Assembly (NCBI GenBank): GCA_001784115.1
Contig: MFPD01000023.1
Location: 1 to 46,722 of the forward strand
DNA from: Candidatus Levybacteria bacterium RIFCSPLOWO2_02_FULL_37_18
Lineage (GTDB): Bacteria; Patescibacteriota; Microgenomatia; Levybacterales; UBA12049
Direction of reading: 5' to 3'
Length of the DNA: 46,722 nt
In this document: positions 1 to 7,634 of the stretch, in pieces
Position numbering within the stretch: the stretch's first letter is position 1
Layout of the letters: each line of letters begins with the position of its first letter
Program-made: the position numbers and the translations under genes
Notes under the pieces: model-generated
What the model saw: the letters and a program-made list of their open reading frames with translations, nothing else
What the model was told of the DNA's origin: nothing
Databases searched by the model: none

Positions 1-1
1 T

Positions 2-439
2 ATTACGCTCAAGCTCATCTCAATTCATCCCAATGAAAACGTATACTTCAATCCTCTTATTGGTGGTCTAAGGGGAGCAAAAGAGAGGAATTTGCCGGAC
101 TGGGGAACAACATTAGGGTCTGTGAATAAACAAGGCGTAGATTGGTTAAATGTTTATGCGGAACCAGATGCTAAGCTAACTCTCATAAAAGGATTTACTT
201 CCAATATTCCTCGTACGATGCTTAGAGAGGATATTAATTTTTATGACAAGTATTACTCCGGTAATAAAATGAGAGGAGAGTACCTTATGGAAGTAATTGA
301 TTACCGTTGGAACGAGGATATTCTCGAAGAGAAAAGAAAGTACTTACAGACTCTCAAACCTTTATTTGAAGTTAAGGTTGATGATACAACAATATTAACA
401 ATTTGGAAAAATGATGAAAAGCATTCCGGAAAGAAATAA
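2..439 (+). CDS. C-terminal end of a GT-C (GT39/PMT-like) membrane glycosyltransferase, cut by window edge
   Basis: The frame is open from the first bases of the window, so this is the last 145 residues of a longer gene. The visible part is soluble. Near the start it reads HPNENVYFNPLIGG, then LPDWGTT and a VDWLNVYA stretch. That order (a proline-rich H-P-x-x-x-x-YFN-x-L-x-GG followed by D-(Y/W)-WG and a WLN-x-x-A helix) is typical of the extracytoplasmic tail of dolichyl-phosphate-mannose-type (GT39) transferases. The membrane part lies outside the window, so the sugar donor and acceptor are unknown. A TTG at 92 could look like a start, but the homologous pattern begins upstream of it. The gene ends 2 bases from the end of a convergent gene. 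Confidence 0.6.
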   Translation: MTLKLISIHPNENVYFNPLIGGLRGAKERNLPDWGTTLGSVNKQGVDWLNVYAEPDAKLTLIKGFTSNIPRTMLREDINFYDKYYSGNKMRGEYLMEVIDYRWNEDILEEKRKYLQTLKPLFEVKVDDTTILTIWKNDEKHSGKK

Positions 440-441
440 TA

Positions 442-1011
442 CTATTTTTGAGGAAGATCTTGAGATTTCTGAAAGTCTTCAACAGTTTTCAGATTTCTTT
501 TAGAAAAATCTATTACGGTTTGAAAAGTTTTTCTATCTTTTTGGGGTACTCGGCTAAGTAAACTTTTTAAAACTTCCTGATGTTTTAAAGAAGCTTTTTT
601 TAATTTTGTAAAAAGAGAGTTATTTATTTTCCCCGGTAAGTTCCCAAGTTGGTACGTAAGAAGGGTGAAATTATTTTCTGATTTTAATGCCGTTTCTTTT
701 GCAAGCTCAAACTTTTTTTTATCTATAAGCATAGCAGTTGCCAGTATTCCTTTATCGGTTTGAAGTAAATAAAATTCAATCTTTTTTTGAGGATCAGAAA
801 TAAGAGATGCTGAAATCTTATCCCGTAAGACTTTGAGCTTGTATAGTATACTACCGGGGAGCATTCCTGGATAAGCGAGATCGTATTTGACTATTGCAGA
901 TGTTGTTGCATCAGAAGATTTGGCGTAAGCATCTGACTGAATAGAGAAAAGAGTGAGGAAAACAATTACCCATAGAAATGAGAAAAATATTTTTTGCATT
1001 TTATTTATCAT
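442..1011 (-). CDS. Secreted or membrane-anchored DUF5667-like protein
   Basis: A 189-residue protein with an N-terminal signal or anchor of about 20 hydrophobic residues after a short basic start (MINKMQK), ending near SDAYAKS. The mature part begins with the block YPGMLPGSILYKLKVLRDKI, followed by SDPQKKIEFYLLQTDKGILA and long amphipathic helices rich in Lys and Leu. The 'LP(G/D)x-LY-LK-x-x-R' plus 'DPxKKxEx-LLxxDK' layout is what I know from DUF5667-type proteins, common in Candidate Phyla Radiation genomes and of unknown function. It lies outside the membrane, probably as a helical bundle. The start at 1011 is 5 bases after a TATACT box; Met5 (999) is an alternative start. It is transcribed divergently from the SDR at 1074. 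Confidence 0.65.
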   Translation of the reverse strand: MINKMQKIFFSFLWVIVFLTLFSIQSDAYAKSSDATTSAIVKYDLAYPGMLPGSILYKLKVLRDKISASLISDPQKKIEFYLLQTDKGILATAMLIDKKKFELAKETALKSENNFTLLTYQLGNLPGKINNSLFTKLKKASLKHQEVLKSLLSRVPQKDRKTFQTVIDFSKRNLKTVEDFQKSQDLPQK

Positions 1012-1016
1012 TTCGC

Positions 1017-1045
1017 AGTATAAGAAATGGCAAATCGATTGTCAA
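1017..1045 (-). promoter_or_regulatory. Sigma70-type promoter for the gene starting at 1011
   Basis: On the minus strand TTGACA (1045-1040), 17 bp, then TATACT (1022-1017). The -10 box ends 5 bases before the ATG at 1011. The -35 box shares five bases with the -35 box of the plus-strand promoter. Confidence 0.7.
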
Positions 1046-1067
1046 CCCCTGAAAAGTTTGTTACAAT
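1039..1067 (+). promoter_or_regulatory. Sigma70-type promoter, leaderless, for the gene starting at 1074
   Basis: TTGTCA (1039-1044), 17 bp, TACAAT (1062-1067), then 6 bases to the ATG at 1074. Transcription would begin at or next to the A of the start codon. There is no Shine-Dalgarno sequence. Confidence 0.7.
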
Positions 1068-1073
1068 GAATGA

Positions 1074-2018
1074 ATGGCATGCATATTAGTTGTTGGAGGG
1101 GGAGGTTTTATAGGGTCTCATGTTTGTAAAAAACTTATTGATGAAGGACATGAGGTTATCAGTATAGATATTTTTACGACGGGAAATAAAAAAAATATAG
1201 AAGATATTATTGGAAAAAAAAACTTTACTTCCATTCAAGAAGACGTATGCGAGTCCTCAATAATTAAAAAATTCTCAGAAAAAAAAATAGATGAAATATA
1301 TCATCTTGCATCTCCAGCATCCGTTACCTATATTACAGATCATCCCATAGAAGCTGCATTAGCAAATAGTTTGGGAACAAAAAATTTACTAGAACTTGCT
1401 CTTATTCATAAATCTAAAATTCTTTTTGCATCGAGTTCGGAAGCCTACGGAGACCCAAAAGAACATCCTCAAAAAGAATCATATAGAGGAAATGTAAATC
1501 CTGTTGGAGTGCGATCCGGCTACGATGAAGGCAAGCGCTTTGGTGAGGCTTTATGCATGGCCTATCATAGAGAGAAGGGTATTGATGTAAAAATTGTTAG
1601 AATCTTTAATACCTACGGGCCGCGTTCGAGGCCTAATGATACCCGTGTCGTTCCTCAGTTTGCGGTCCAGGCGCTTTCGGGAAAAGATTTAACCGTGCAC
1701 GGGGATGGACAGCAAACACGGTCTTTTTGTTATGTAAGCGATATGGTAGAAGGATTTATTTCCATGATGAAAAGTGCGGAGACCGGGCCAATAAATTTAG
1801 GAAATCCAACAGAGTACAAAATTATTGACGTAGCAAAAAAAATTATTGACCTTACCGGATCTCCATCGAAAATAGCTTTTATAGACAGACCTCCTGATGA
1901 CCCTGCAGTAAGAAGACCAGACATTACTCTTGCAAACGAAAAGTTACACTGGTCTCCGACCGTTTCTTTTGATGATGGCCTTCCTATGACTGTTAAACAC
2001 TTCAGGGAAATTTTATAG
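1074..2018 (+). CDS. UDP-glucuronate decarboxylase-like SDR (UDP-xylose synthase family)
   Basis: A 314-residue extended short-chain dehydrogenase/reductase. The NAD-binding loop GGGGFIG is at residues 8-14, and the catalytic set is Ser (ASSSEAYGDP, 119-128), Tyr150 and Lys154 in GYDEGKR. Family-specific blocks are YHLASPAS (76-83), HPQKESYRGNVNP (131-143), RIFNTYGPR, a QTRSFCYVSDMVEG block and RRPDI near the end. These match UXS enzymes, which oxidise and decarboxylate UDP-glucuronate to UDP-xylose or its 4-keto intermediate in the cytoplasm. Length is normal for soluble bacterial UXS. The next gene starts 5 bases downstream and is a nucleotide-sugar 6-dehydrogenase. Which UDP-uronate it acts on is inferred, not shown. 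Confidence 0.8.
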   Translation: MACILVVGGGGFIGSHVCKKLIDEGHEVISIDIFTTGNKKNIEDIIGKKNFTSIQEDVCESSIIKKFSEKKIDEIYHLASPASVTYITDHPIEAALANSLGTKNLLELALIHKSKILFASSSEAYGDPKEHPQKESYRGNVNPVGVRSGYDEGKRFGEALCMAYHREKGIDVKIVRIFNTYGPRSRPNDTRVVPQFAVQALSGKDLTVHGDGQQTRSFCYVSDMVEGFISMMKSAETGPINLGNPTEYKIIDVAKKIIDLTGSPSKIAFIDRPPDDPAVRRPDITLANEKLHWSPTVSFDDGLPMTVKHFREIL

Positions 2019-2022
2019 AGGA

Positions 2023-3300
2023 ATGAGAGAGTCTAAATCATTACTTGAAAAAATAAAAAATAAACAGGTAAAAATCGGAGTAATTGGCCTTGGATATGTG
2101 GGCATTCCTCTTGCTATATTACTAGCTAAAAAAAATTTTCATGTAACCGGTTTCGTCAGATCAAAAAATAAAAAGGATGCACTTAATAAAGGCATAAGTT
2201 ACCTTTTAGAAGAATACATGAATGAGGATTTAAAAAAAGTAATAGATTCCGGGAACTTTTCTGCAAAGCTTGTGAGCGATACTGCTTTGGAAAAATGTGA
2301 TGTTTACATTATATGCGTTCCTACTCCAATAAATGAAAAAAAAATGCCGGATTTATCCGATTTAAAGAAAGTAGCAAAAAGACTATCAGAAATAAATCTT
2401 AGAGGAAAACTTGTCATAAACGAATCTACCGTTGCCCCATTTACTACAAGAGATATTTTTGGTTCAATCGGAAAGGACTACTTTCTTGTTTGTTCTCCGG
2501 AAAGAATCGATCCCGGCAGTAATACCAAAACGACAGAGAATATCGCAAAAGTTATTGGAGGCGTTGACGAAGAAAGTTTGGAATTGGGTGTAGTTTTGTA
2601 CAAACAAATATTAAAAGGATCGGTTATTAGAGTCAAAGGTCTTGAGGTCGCAGAAATGGCTAAAATGCTTGAAAATACATATAGGAATGTAAATATTGCC
2701 TTAATAAACGAATTTGCAAAACTTGCGGATAAGTGTGGAATAGATATCCTTGACGTAATTCAGGCTGCAAAAACGAAATGGAGCTACCATTCTCATCATC
2801 CTGGCATTGGCGTTGGAGGACACTGTATACCTGTTGATCCGTATTACATCTTAAAATTAGCAAAGAATAAAGGGATGGATATGGAGGTAGTCAAAAATAG
2901 CTTGAAAGAAAACGAAGAGATGCCGGAATACGTTGCAAAAAAAGTGCTGGACAATTATAAACCCGGCATGAAAGTACTGGTATATGGAATAACGTACAAA
3001 AAAAATGTAGCAGATTTGCGTGAAAGTCCTGTAGAAGTATTTTGTCGGATATTACATAAGAACCAAGTAGATTTTGGTGTGTACGACTCCTTGGTAAGCT
3101 CGGGCCAAATACAAAAATTAAGCTTTAAACAAGGAAGACTTGAAAAAGTGGACATATTTATTGTGGGAACAGATCACGCTGCGTTAGAAGATGATCATTT
3201 ACAATGTATCGGAAAAGATACTGTAGTTATTGACGGAAGAAATTTTTTTAAGCAAAAAGTTGGAAAAAAAGTTATCGGTGTAGGAAGAATACTAGAATGA
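2023..3300 (+). CDS. UDP-N-acetylhexosamine 6-dehydrogenase (WbpA/WecC-type)
   Basis: A 425-residue NAD-dependent nucleotide-sugar dehydrogenase that oxidises C6 of a UDP-sugar to the uronic acid in two steps. The N-terminal Rossmann loop is IGLGYVGIPL (21-30). The central domain has the active-site pair Lys214/Asn218 in EMAKMLENTYR. The catalytic nucleophile is Cys268 in GVGGHCIPVDP. The form GHCIPVDP, rather than the GGxCFPKD of UDP-glucose dehydrogenases, points to UDP-GlcNAc or UDP-ManNAc as substrate (WbpA, WecC and TviB types). The C-terminal UDP-binding domain has YGITYKKNVADLRESP. The ATG lies directly after an AGAGGA purine run that is too close to be a good ribosome site. The stop overlaps the next start (ATGA at 3297). 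Confidence 0.85.
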   Translation: MRESKSLLEKIKNKQVKIGVIGLGYVGIPLAILLAKKNFHVTGFVRSKNKKDALNKGISYLLEEYMNEDLKKVIDSGNFSAKLVSDTALEKCDVYIICVPTPINEKKMPDLSDLKKVAKRLSEINLRGKLVINESTVAPFTTRDIFGSIGKDYFLVCSPERIDPGSNTKTTENIAKVIGGVDEESLELGVVLYKQILKGSVIRVKGLEVAEMAKMLENTYRNVNIALINEFAKLADKCGIDILDVIQAAKTKWSYHSHHPGIGVGGHCIPVDPYYILKLAKNKGMDMEVVKNSLKENEEMPEYVAKKVLDNYKPGMKVLVYGITYKKNVADLRESPVEVFCRILHKNQVDFGVYDSLVSSGQIQKLSFKQGRLEKVDIFIVGTDHAALEDDHLQCIGKDTVVIDGRNFFKQKVGKKVIGVGRILE

Positions 3301-4133
3301 CGAAACCTCTTGTAACAGTAATTATCCCTGCATTTAATTCTGCTCAGTTTTTGGGTCGCTGTCTTGACAGCGTTAAAAAGCAAACATATAAAAATATAGA
3401 GATTATCGTGGTTGACAGAAATTCATCAGATGGCACACAAGAGATTGCTAAAAAATATACAAAAAGGGTTTACACACATGGACCTGAGAGATCAGCACAA
3501 ATAAATTGTGCTGCTAGTATTGCAAAAGGAAAATATTTATACAGAGTAGATTCAGATTTTATACTTGAACCCGATGTAATTAAGCAGTGTGTTGAGAAAT
3601 GCGAAAAAGACAATCTTGACGGAATCGCGGTTCATAATACGTCAGCCGAAGGTTTAGGATTCTGGGCTGAAGTAAGAAAATATGAACGTAACTCATATAA
3701 GGATGATAATCTGATAGTTGCTGTTAGGTTCTTTACCAAAAAAGCATTGGAAAAGGTTGGAGGATTTGACGAAAGCTTGTGGGGTCCGGAGGACTATGAT
3801 TTTCATAATAGATTTGTAAAAGCGGGTTTTAAATGGGGAAGAATTAAAGCAATAGAAAGACACCTTGGAGAACCAAAAAGTTTATATGATATATGGAAAA
3901 AACACTTTTTCTACGGTAAGCAAATGGTATTTTATTTCAAAAAATATCCTTCTATAGCTACAAAACAATTTATCCCGATAAGAAAAAGCTATCTGCGAAA
4001 CTGGAAAATGTTTTTTTACCATCCTCTGATTTTTTTTGGATTAATTATTATGATAATCGTGAAGTTTACGGCAGGAGGATTGGGTTTTCTCCATGCATTT
4101 CTTTTTAATACGCATTCGGAGAAATTAAGGTAA
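3297..4133 (+). CDS. Family 2 glycosyltransferase
   Basis: 278 residues with a GT-A fold. The start is VTVIIPAFNSAQFLGRCL (6-23), the nucleotide-binding acid is in IIVVDRNSSDGT (37-48), and the metal-binding motif is VDSDF (84-88). A GGFDE and GPEDYDF block forms the usual acceptor-side GGxxE..ED region. A hydrophobic C-terminal segment (about 240-265) should anchor it to the cytoplasmic membrane face. It overlaps the upstream dehydrogenase gene by 4 bases, so it probably belongs to the 1074-4133 operon and may transfer the uronic or xylose-like sugar made there. The acceptor cannot be told from sequence. Confidence 0.85.
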   Translation: MTKPLVTVIIPAFNSAQFLGRCLDSVKKQTYKNIEIIVVDRNSSDGTQEIAKKYTKRVYTHGPERSAQINCAASIAKGKYLYRVDSDFILEPDVIKQCVEKCEKDNLDGIAVHNTSAEGLGFWAEVRKYERNSYKDDNLIVAVRFFTKKALEKVGGFDESLWGPEDYDFHNRFVKAGFKWGRIKAIERHLGEPKSLYDIWKKHFFYGKQMVFYFKKYPSIATKQFIPIRKSYLRNWKMFFYHPLIFFGLIIMIIVKFTAGGLGFLHAFLFNTHSEKLR

Positions 4134-4159
4134 TCACATTATAATGTATCGATGTATCG

Positions 4160-5431
4160 TTATTTCTTCCTTGTGTAAATATAATAAAGATACCACTCGG
4201 GTTTTCCCTCTACAAACTCTATTTTTTTTCCTTTCGCGACAGCATCTTTCACTAAAACCCTATAATTGTGTAATCCTACAGGTCTATAAGCAAAGAATTT
4301 AGATAAAGTATTATACGAATAATACAACGTAAAAATAATGAGAGCTAACGTTATTATTTTTTTTCTCAAAGTTAGAAATTGGTATACTATAAAAGCAATA
4401 ATCATAAGCGCTATCGGTCGGTTTACCGTGTAGTAATAGTTACTAATTTCTCCACTATAGAGAGAAAGAAAGAACCAAGGTGCTATAAACCATAAAACGA
4501 CGAGATAGCAGAGCAGAAATCCTTTTCGAGACGGTTTGTTGAGAAAATATATAAGAATAAAAAGAGGAATGAAAAGATATCGGAGAAAACTGATTGGACT
4601 AAATGGTATAAATGAAAAAAATTGATAAAAAGCATCGGGAAATAGTTGAAGAACTCTTGTAAGATGTAAACCATGTATTGAACTATTGGCATAAGCAACC
4701 GAGTTAGAGGCCAGACTAAGCTCCTTTTGCGTACTGGCAACAATTATTGGCATGAGCCATAGAATGAATAAGGGAGCTGAAAAAACCATACATTTGAGCA
4801 TATTTTTATTCTTCGGAAAAAAGGGAAGAGTAGGTAAAGTTATTACAGAGAGAAAAAAAGCTGCCGTGAGGTGTACATGAAATGAAGCACCAAGTGCGAT
4901 TGCAAGCAGGAGTATATATTTTTCATTTTTAGTGATAATTTTATATAAAGAATAAAACACAAGAAGAGAAACTGCGGGAATAAAATTTGGCTCCCACTGG
5001 ATTCGGTCAAATTCTATACCCGTAAGTGAAATTGTGTTAATACATATTGCAATAAGCCCGACGTAGAAAGAAAATAGTCTCTTTACAATTAAAAGAATTG
5101 CAAAAAAAGTAATTATGCTTGTTACTCCCGCAAAATAGGCACCCGCGATTGGATCCATGTTTGTAAAAAAGTAGAATATAGAAATAATATAGTAATATAA
5201 TGGTCCTACAAAGATACCACTTCCCAATTTATTTGCCGGTCCGGCAAGAGGATAATTGTGATCGATAAGAATTCGTTTTGCAGCCCATGCGCTATCAATT
5301 TGATCGTATCCGAATTGAAATCTGTATTCAAGTTGATAAAACCTCAGAAATATATGCAGTAAGAAAATAAGAGACAGGAGAATTATTCCTATGTTTTTTT
5401 TTGCGAAAGATACAATCAATTGAGCGTACAT
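4160..5431 (-). CDS. Polytopic GT-C glycosyltransferase (GT39/ArnT-like)
   Basis: 423 residues with about ten hydrophobic segments. The first membrane helix (about 12-30) is followed by an extracytoplasmic loop with acidic residues Asp43 and Asp46 in FGYDQIDSAWAA, the place where GT-C enzymes carry the catalytic Asp. Next come GPLYYYIIS and a region like the PMT_2/GT39 fold, with FDRIQWEPNFIP and FHVHLTAAF. The C-terminal soluble tail is short. It should transfer a sugar from a polyprenyl-phosphate carrier on the outer face of the membrane. It overlaps the methyltransferase gene before it by 16 bases and shares its promoter. Confidence 0.7.
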   Translation of the reverse strand: MYAQLIVSFAKKNIGIILLSLIFLLHIFLRFYQLEYRFQFGYDQIDSAWAAKRILIDHNYPLAGPANKLGSGIFVGPLYYYIISIFYFFTNMDPIAGAYFAGVTSIITFFAILLIVKRLFSFYVGLIAICINTISLTGIEFDRIQWEPNFIPAVSLLVFYSLYKIITKNEKYILLLAIALGASFHVHLTAAFFLSVITLPTLPFFPKNKNMLKCMVFSAPLFILWLMPIIVASTQKELSLASNSVAYANSSIHGLHLTRVLQLFPDAFYQFFSFIPFSPISFLRYLFIPLFILIYFLNKPSRKGFLLCYLVVLWFIAPWFFLSLYSGEISNYYYTVNRPIALMIIAFIVYQFLTLRKKIITLALIIFTLYYSYNTLSKFFAYRPVGLHNYRVLVKDAVAKGKKIEFVEGKPEWYLYYIYTRKK

Positions 5432-6057
5432 TCAAAAATAATATTAGGAAATGGTCTGCCCGAAGTTTCTTCGGTCACTTTAATTTTAAAACCCAGCTTT
5501 TTGAGGAGACGTATCCACTCGCGTTCTTTTCTAAAATAAGCTTTGGTATAAAATCTCTTTTCAAAGACCCATGGAACTAAGAAATGATCTGCCACCCAAG
5601 CTGCTATGTATTTAATAGTAGGTTTGACATGTACCTCGACAATAATCAATTTCCCGTTTTTTTTTAGAGAGTTTTTAGTTTTTTTTAATACTTGTTCTTG
5701 GTTGATTGTGGAGTTTAAGTGGTGCAAAACATGAAACACTACTACTGCATCTGCATTTGGATAAGACACATCTACAATATCTCCAACGTAAAAAGAAGCA
5801 TTTTTAATTCCTTTTTTGGCAACCGCAAGTCTTTCCGGGGCAAGTTCATACCCTATAACCTTTCTTTTAGGTGAAGAGATGGCCAAATAATTTGACAGGA
5901 GTCCTTCGCCACATCCTAAGTCAATAATCGTTCCATTCAAAGGTACTATTTTATCCACAATCTCGTATGGTTCTTCCCAAAATTTAAATTTTGAAAGAAA
6001 GACTTCCCAGGCATTGTTTGCATACAAGTTAATAGCTTTCTTGCGAGCGTTTTCCAT
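5416..6057 (-). CDS. Class I SAM-dependent methyltransferase
   Basis: 213 residues from the chosen start. Motif I is IIDLGCGEG, followed by an acidic loop (YELAPERLAVAKKG), then NADAVVVFHVLHHLN, the usual motif II and post-II region of Methyltransf_11/25 enzymes. The C-terminal part is basic and aromatic, with RKEREWIRLLKKLGFKI. An ATG also exists at 6066, but it overlaps the TATAAT box itself. The second ATG at 6057 lies 7 bases after that box and fits the leaderless pattern seen elsewhere here. The substrate is unknown; the overlap with a GT-C gene suggests a lipid-linked sugar or glycan. Confidence 0.8.
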   Translation of the reverse strand: MENARKKAINLYANNAWEVFLSKFKFWEEPYEIVDKIVPLNGTIIDLGCGEGLLSNYLAISSPKRKVIGYELAPERLAVAKKGIKNASFYVGDIVDVSYPNADAVVVFHVLHHLNSTINQEQVLKKTKNSLKKNGKLIIVEVHVKPTIKYIAAWVADHFLVPWVFEKRFYTKAYFRKEREWIRLLKKLGFKIKVTEETSGRPFPNIIFECTLN

Positions 6058-6064
6058 CTCTAAC

Positions 6065-6093
6065 ATTATAAGAGTATTTATTTAGCTTATCAA
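6065..6093 (-). promoter_or_regulatory. Promoter for the 6057-4160 unit, leaderless
   Basis: Minus strand TTGATA (6093-6088), 17 bp, TATAAT (6070-6065), then 7 bases to the ATG at 6057. Both boxes and the spacing are near consensus. Confidence 0.75.
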
Positions 6094-6118
6094 TCTATCA
6101 TTTTCACTCATGAGATTA

Positions 6119-6124
6119 TATAAT
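6119..6124 (+). promoter_or_regulatory. -10 box setting a GTG start at 6131
   Basis: A perfect TATAAT sits inside the longer reading frame that opens at ATG 6110 and ends 6 bases before an in-frame GTG at 6131. No good -35 is seen at 16-18 bp. This favours 6131 as the real start of the GT2 gene. Confidence 0.5.
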
Positions 6125-6130
6125 ACGTTT

Positions 6131-6835
6131 GTGAGTCAACAAAGTCTTTCAATTGTAATCCCAGCTTATAACGAAGAAGAAAGCTTGGGATTTGTATTAA
6201 CAGATGTACTCAGAGATCTTCCGAAAGCTGTTAGGGATTATGAAGTAATTATTATTGATGATGGATCTGACGATAAAACTTCGCAAATAGCAAGCTCTTT
6301 TGCCAAAAAAAATAAACATGTCAGAGCAATCCATCAGATGCACGGTGGGTTCAATAAAGCAATGATTGCGGGTTTGAAAACAGCAAAAAAGGATTATGTC
6401 GCATACATGCATGCGGGCGGTCAAGATTTGATAAGGGATATGATTAACTGTATTAGAATCATGCAAGATTATGATCTTATACTCGGTATTAGAGGAAAAA
6501 GAATAGATTATAACCTGTACCGCCTATTGCTTTCCTACGGGTGTTTAATCCTTTACCGCGTTCTTTTTGGTATAACCTACGAAGATGTACACTGGGTTTA
6601 CGTTTGGAAAACCAAAGAAGTCCAAAAATTAAAACTTGATCCTAAAGGAGGAGTATTTTTGCTTGTTGAGACTTTGGTTAAATTTAAAAGGAAAGGCTTA
6701 AAAGTTGGTGAGGCGTCATCCCCTTATAGACCACGATACGGAGGAGATAATAAAAATACGAGCATTGATGTTATTTGGCGAACCTTCATCAGTATTTTCA
6801 AGCTCTGGTGGAAAATCGTAACTGGAAAAATCTAG
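6131..6835 (+). CDS. Family 2 glycosyltransferase, dolichol-phosphate-mannose-synthase-like, DXD motif altered
   Basis: 234 residues from GTG 6131 (241 from ATG 6110). It opens with LSIVIPAYNEEESLG (6-20), has the nucleotide-binding acids in IIIDDGSDDKT, and ends with VGEASSPYRPRYGG and a hydrophobic tail. The overall layout is that of polyprenyl-phosphate sugar synthases, which charge undecaprenyl phosphate on the cytoplasmic side for GT-C enzymes. Where such enzymes carry D-A-D or D-G-Q this one reads HAGGQ (94-98), with no Asp. It may bind metal differently or be weakly active. The next GT2 gene, 19 bases downstream, is a close relative with the motif intact. Confidence 0.75.
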   Translation: MSQQSLSIVIPAYNEEESLGFVLTDVLRDLPKAVRDYEVIIIDDGSDDKTSQIASSFAKKNKHVRAIHQMHGGFNKAMIAGLKTAKKDYVAYMHAGGQDLIRDMINCIRIMQDYDLILGIRGKRIDYNLYRLLLSYGCLILYRVLFGITYEDVHWVYVWKTKEVQKLKLDPKGGVFLLVETLVKFKRKGLKVGEASSPYRPRYGGDNKNTSIDVIWRTFISIFKLWWKIVTGKI

Positions 6836-6854
6836 AAAACCTTATAAAAAATAT

Positions 6855-7565
6855 ATGGCTACATCTTTTAAGCTCGGTGAATCGCTTTCTGTAGTTATTC
6901 CTGCATATAACGAGGAAGGTAATTTAATTAATTTGGTCAAACAGACTCTTCAAGATGCCGAAAAAATTACCAGCGATTTTGAAATTTTAGTCATAAACGA
7001 CGGGTCATCGGACAATACAGCAATAGTAGCTGATTCTCTGGCAAAAACTTACAAGAATGTGAAAGTCATCAATCACAAAAAAAATCAAGGACTCGCTCTT
7101 GCTTGGAGGACTGGGATACAAGCTTGCAAGAAAGACATTATTCTTTATATTGAAGGAGATGGACAGCAACCCTTCAAAGATCAGTACGATCTATTGAAAA
7201 AAATAAAACATGCAGATATTGTTTTGGGGACACGTTCGTATAGATTTGACTATACTCCTTTTAGGAAAATCCTATCTTACGGTTATCTTTTCTTGATATG
7301 GTTATTTTTTAACCTTAGATATAAAGATGTTGGTTGGTCCCAGGCTTACCGTCGTAAAATATTCGATACAGTGGAAATAAAATCGGTTACTCCATTTTTT
7401 GACACCGAAGTAATTATTAAAGCTTTACGGAACGGATTTAGGGTTGTCGAAGCTCGCTCATTCTATCGCCCACGCAAAACCGGATCTACAAGTTTGGGAA
7501 ATATCCAAACGGCATATAACATGTTTAAAGAAATGATGAAAATGAGAGTCGGTCTTCTAGATTAA
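6855..7565 (+). CDS. Family 2 glycosyltransferase (polyprenyl-phosphate sugar synthase-like)
   Basis: 236 residues. LSVVIPAYNEEGNL (11-24), ILVINDGSSDNT (44-55) and a metal-binding EGDGQQPF (100-107) are all present, followed by GTRSYRFDYTPFRK and WSQAYRRK. The family makes polyprenyl-phosphate-linked sugars or transfers sugars to lipid carriers. The sequence parallels the gene before it (NEE start, the I-x-x-DGS-x-D block, the YRPR motif near the C-terminus), so the two are probably duplicates, the first having diverged in the catalytic loop. A TATAAA lies 6 bases before the ATG, which could allow separate transcription, but no -35 supports it. Confidence 0.8.
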   Translation: MATSFKLGESLSVVIPAYNEEGNLINLVKQTLQDAEKITSDFEILVINDGSSDNTAIVADSLAKTYKNVKVINHKKNQGLALAWRTGIQACKKDIILYIEGDGQQPFKDQYDLLKKIKHADIVLGTRSYRFDYTPFRKILSYGYLFLIWLFFNLRYKDVGWSQAYRRKIFDTVEIKSVTPFFDTEVIIKALRNGFRVVEARSFYRPRKTGSTSLGNIQTAYNMFKEMMKMRVGLLD

Positions 7566-7584
7566 TACAAACATAATCCCATCT

Positions 7585-7613
7585 TTGACTCTAAAAAACA
7601 AATAATGTACTAT
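7585..7613 (+). promoter_or_regulatory. Promoter for the rmlB unit
   Basis: TTGACT (7585-7590), 17 bp, TACTAT (7608-7613). The expected start of transcription near 7620 leaves a leader of about 15 bases before ATG 7635. A second TATAAT (7627-7632) is too close to the ATG to serve it. Confidence 0.55.
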
Positions 7614-7634
7614 TGTCAGGTAATTATATAATGT

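Noticed and set aside
4136-4147. A perfect 12-base palindrome (ACATTATAATGT) between two convergent genes
   Set aside because: It is purely AT-rich and short, with no T-run or GC stem, so it is neither a convincing terminator nor an operator. Such palindromes are expected by chance in this composition.
7627-7632. TATAAT just before rmlB
   Set aside because: It ends 2 bases before the ATG, too close for transcription to include the start codon. The TTGACT/TACTAT pair upstream fits better.
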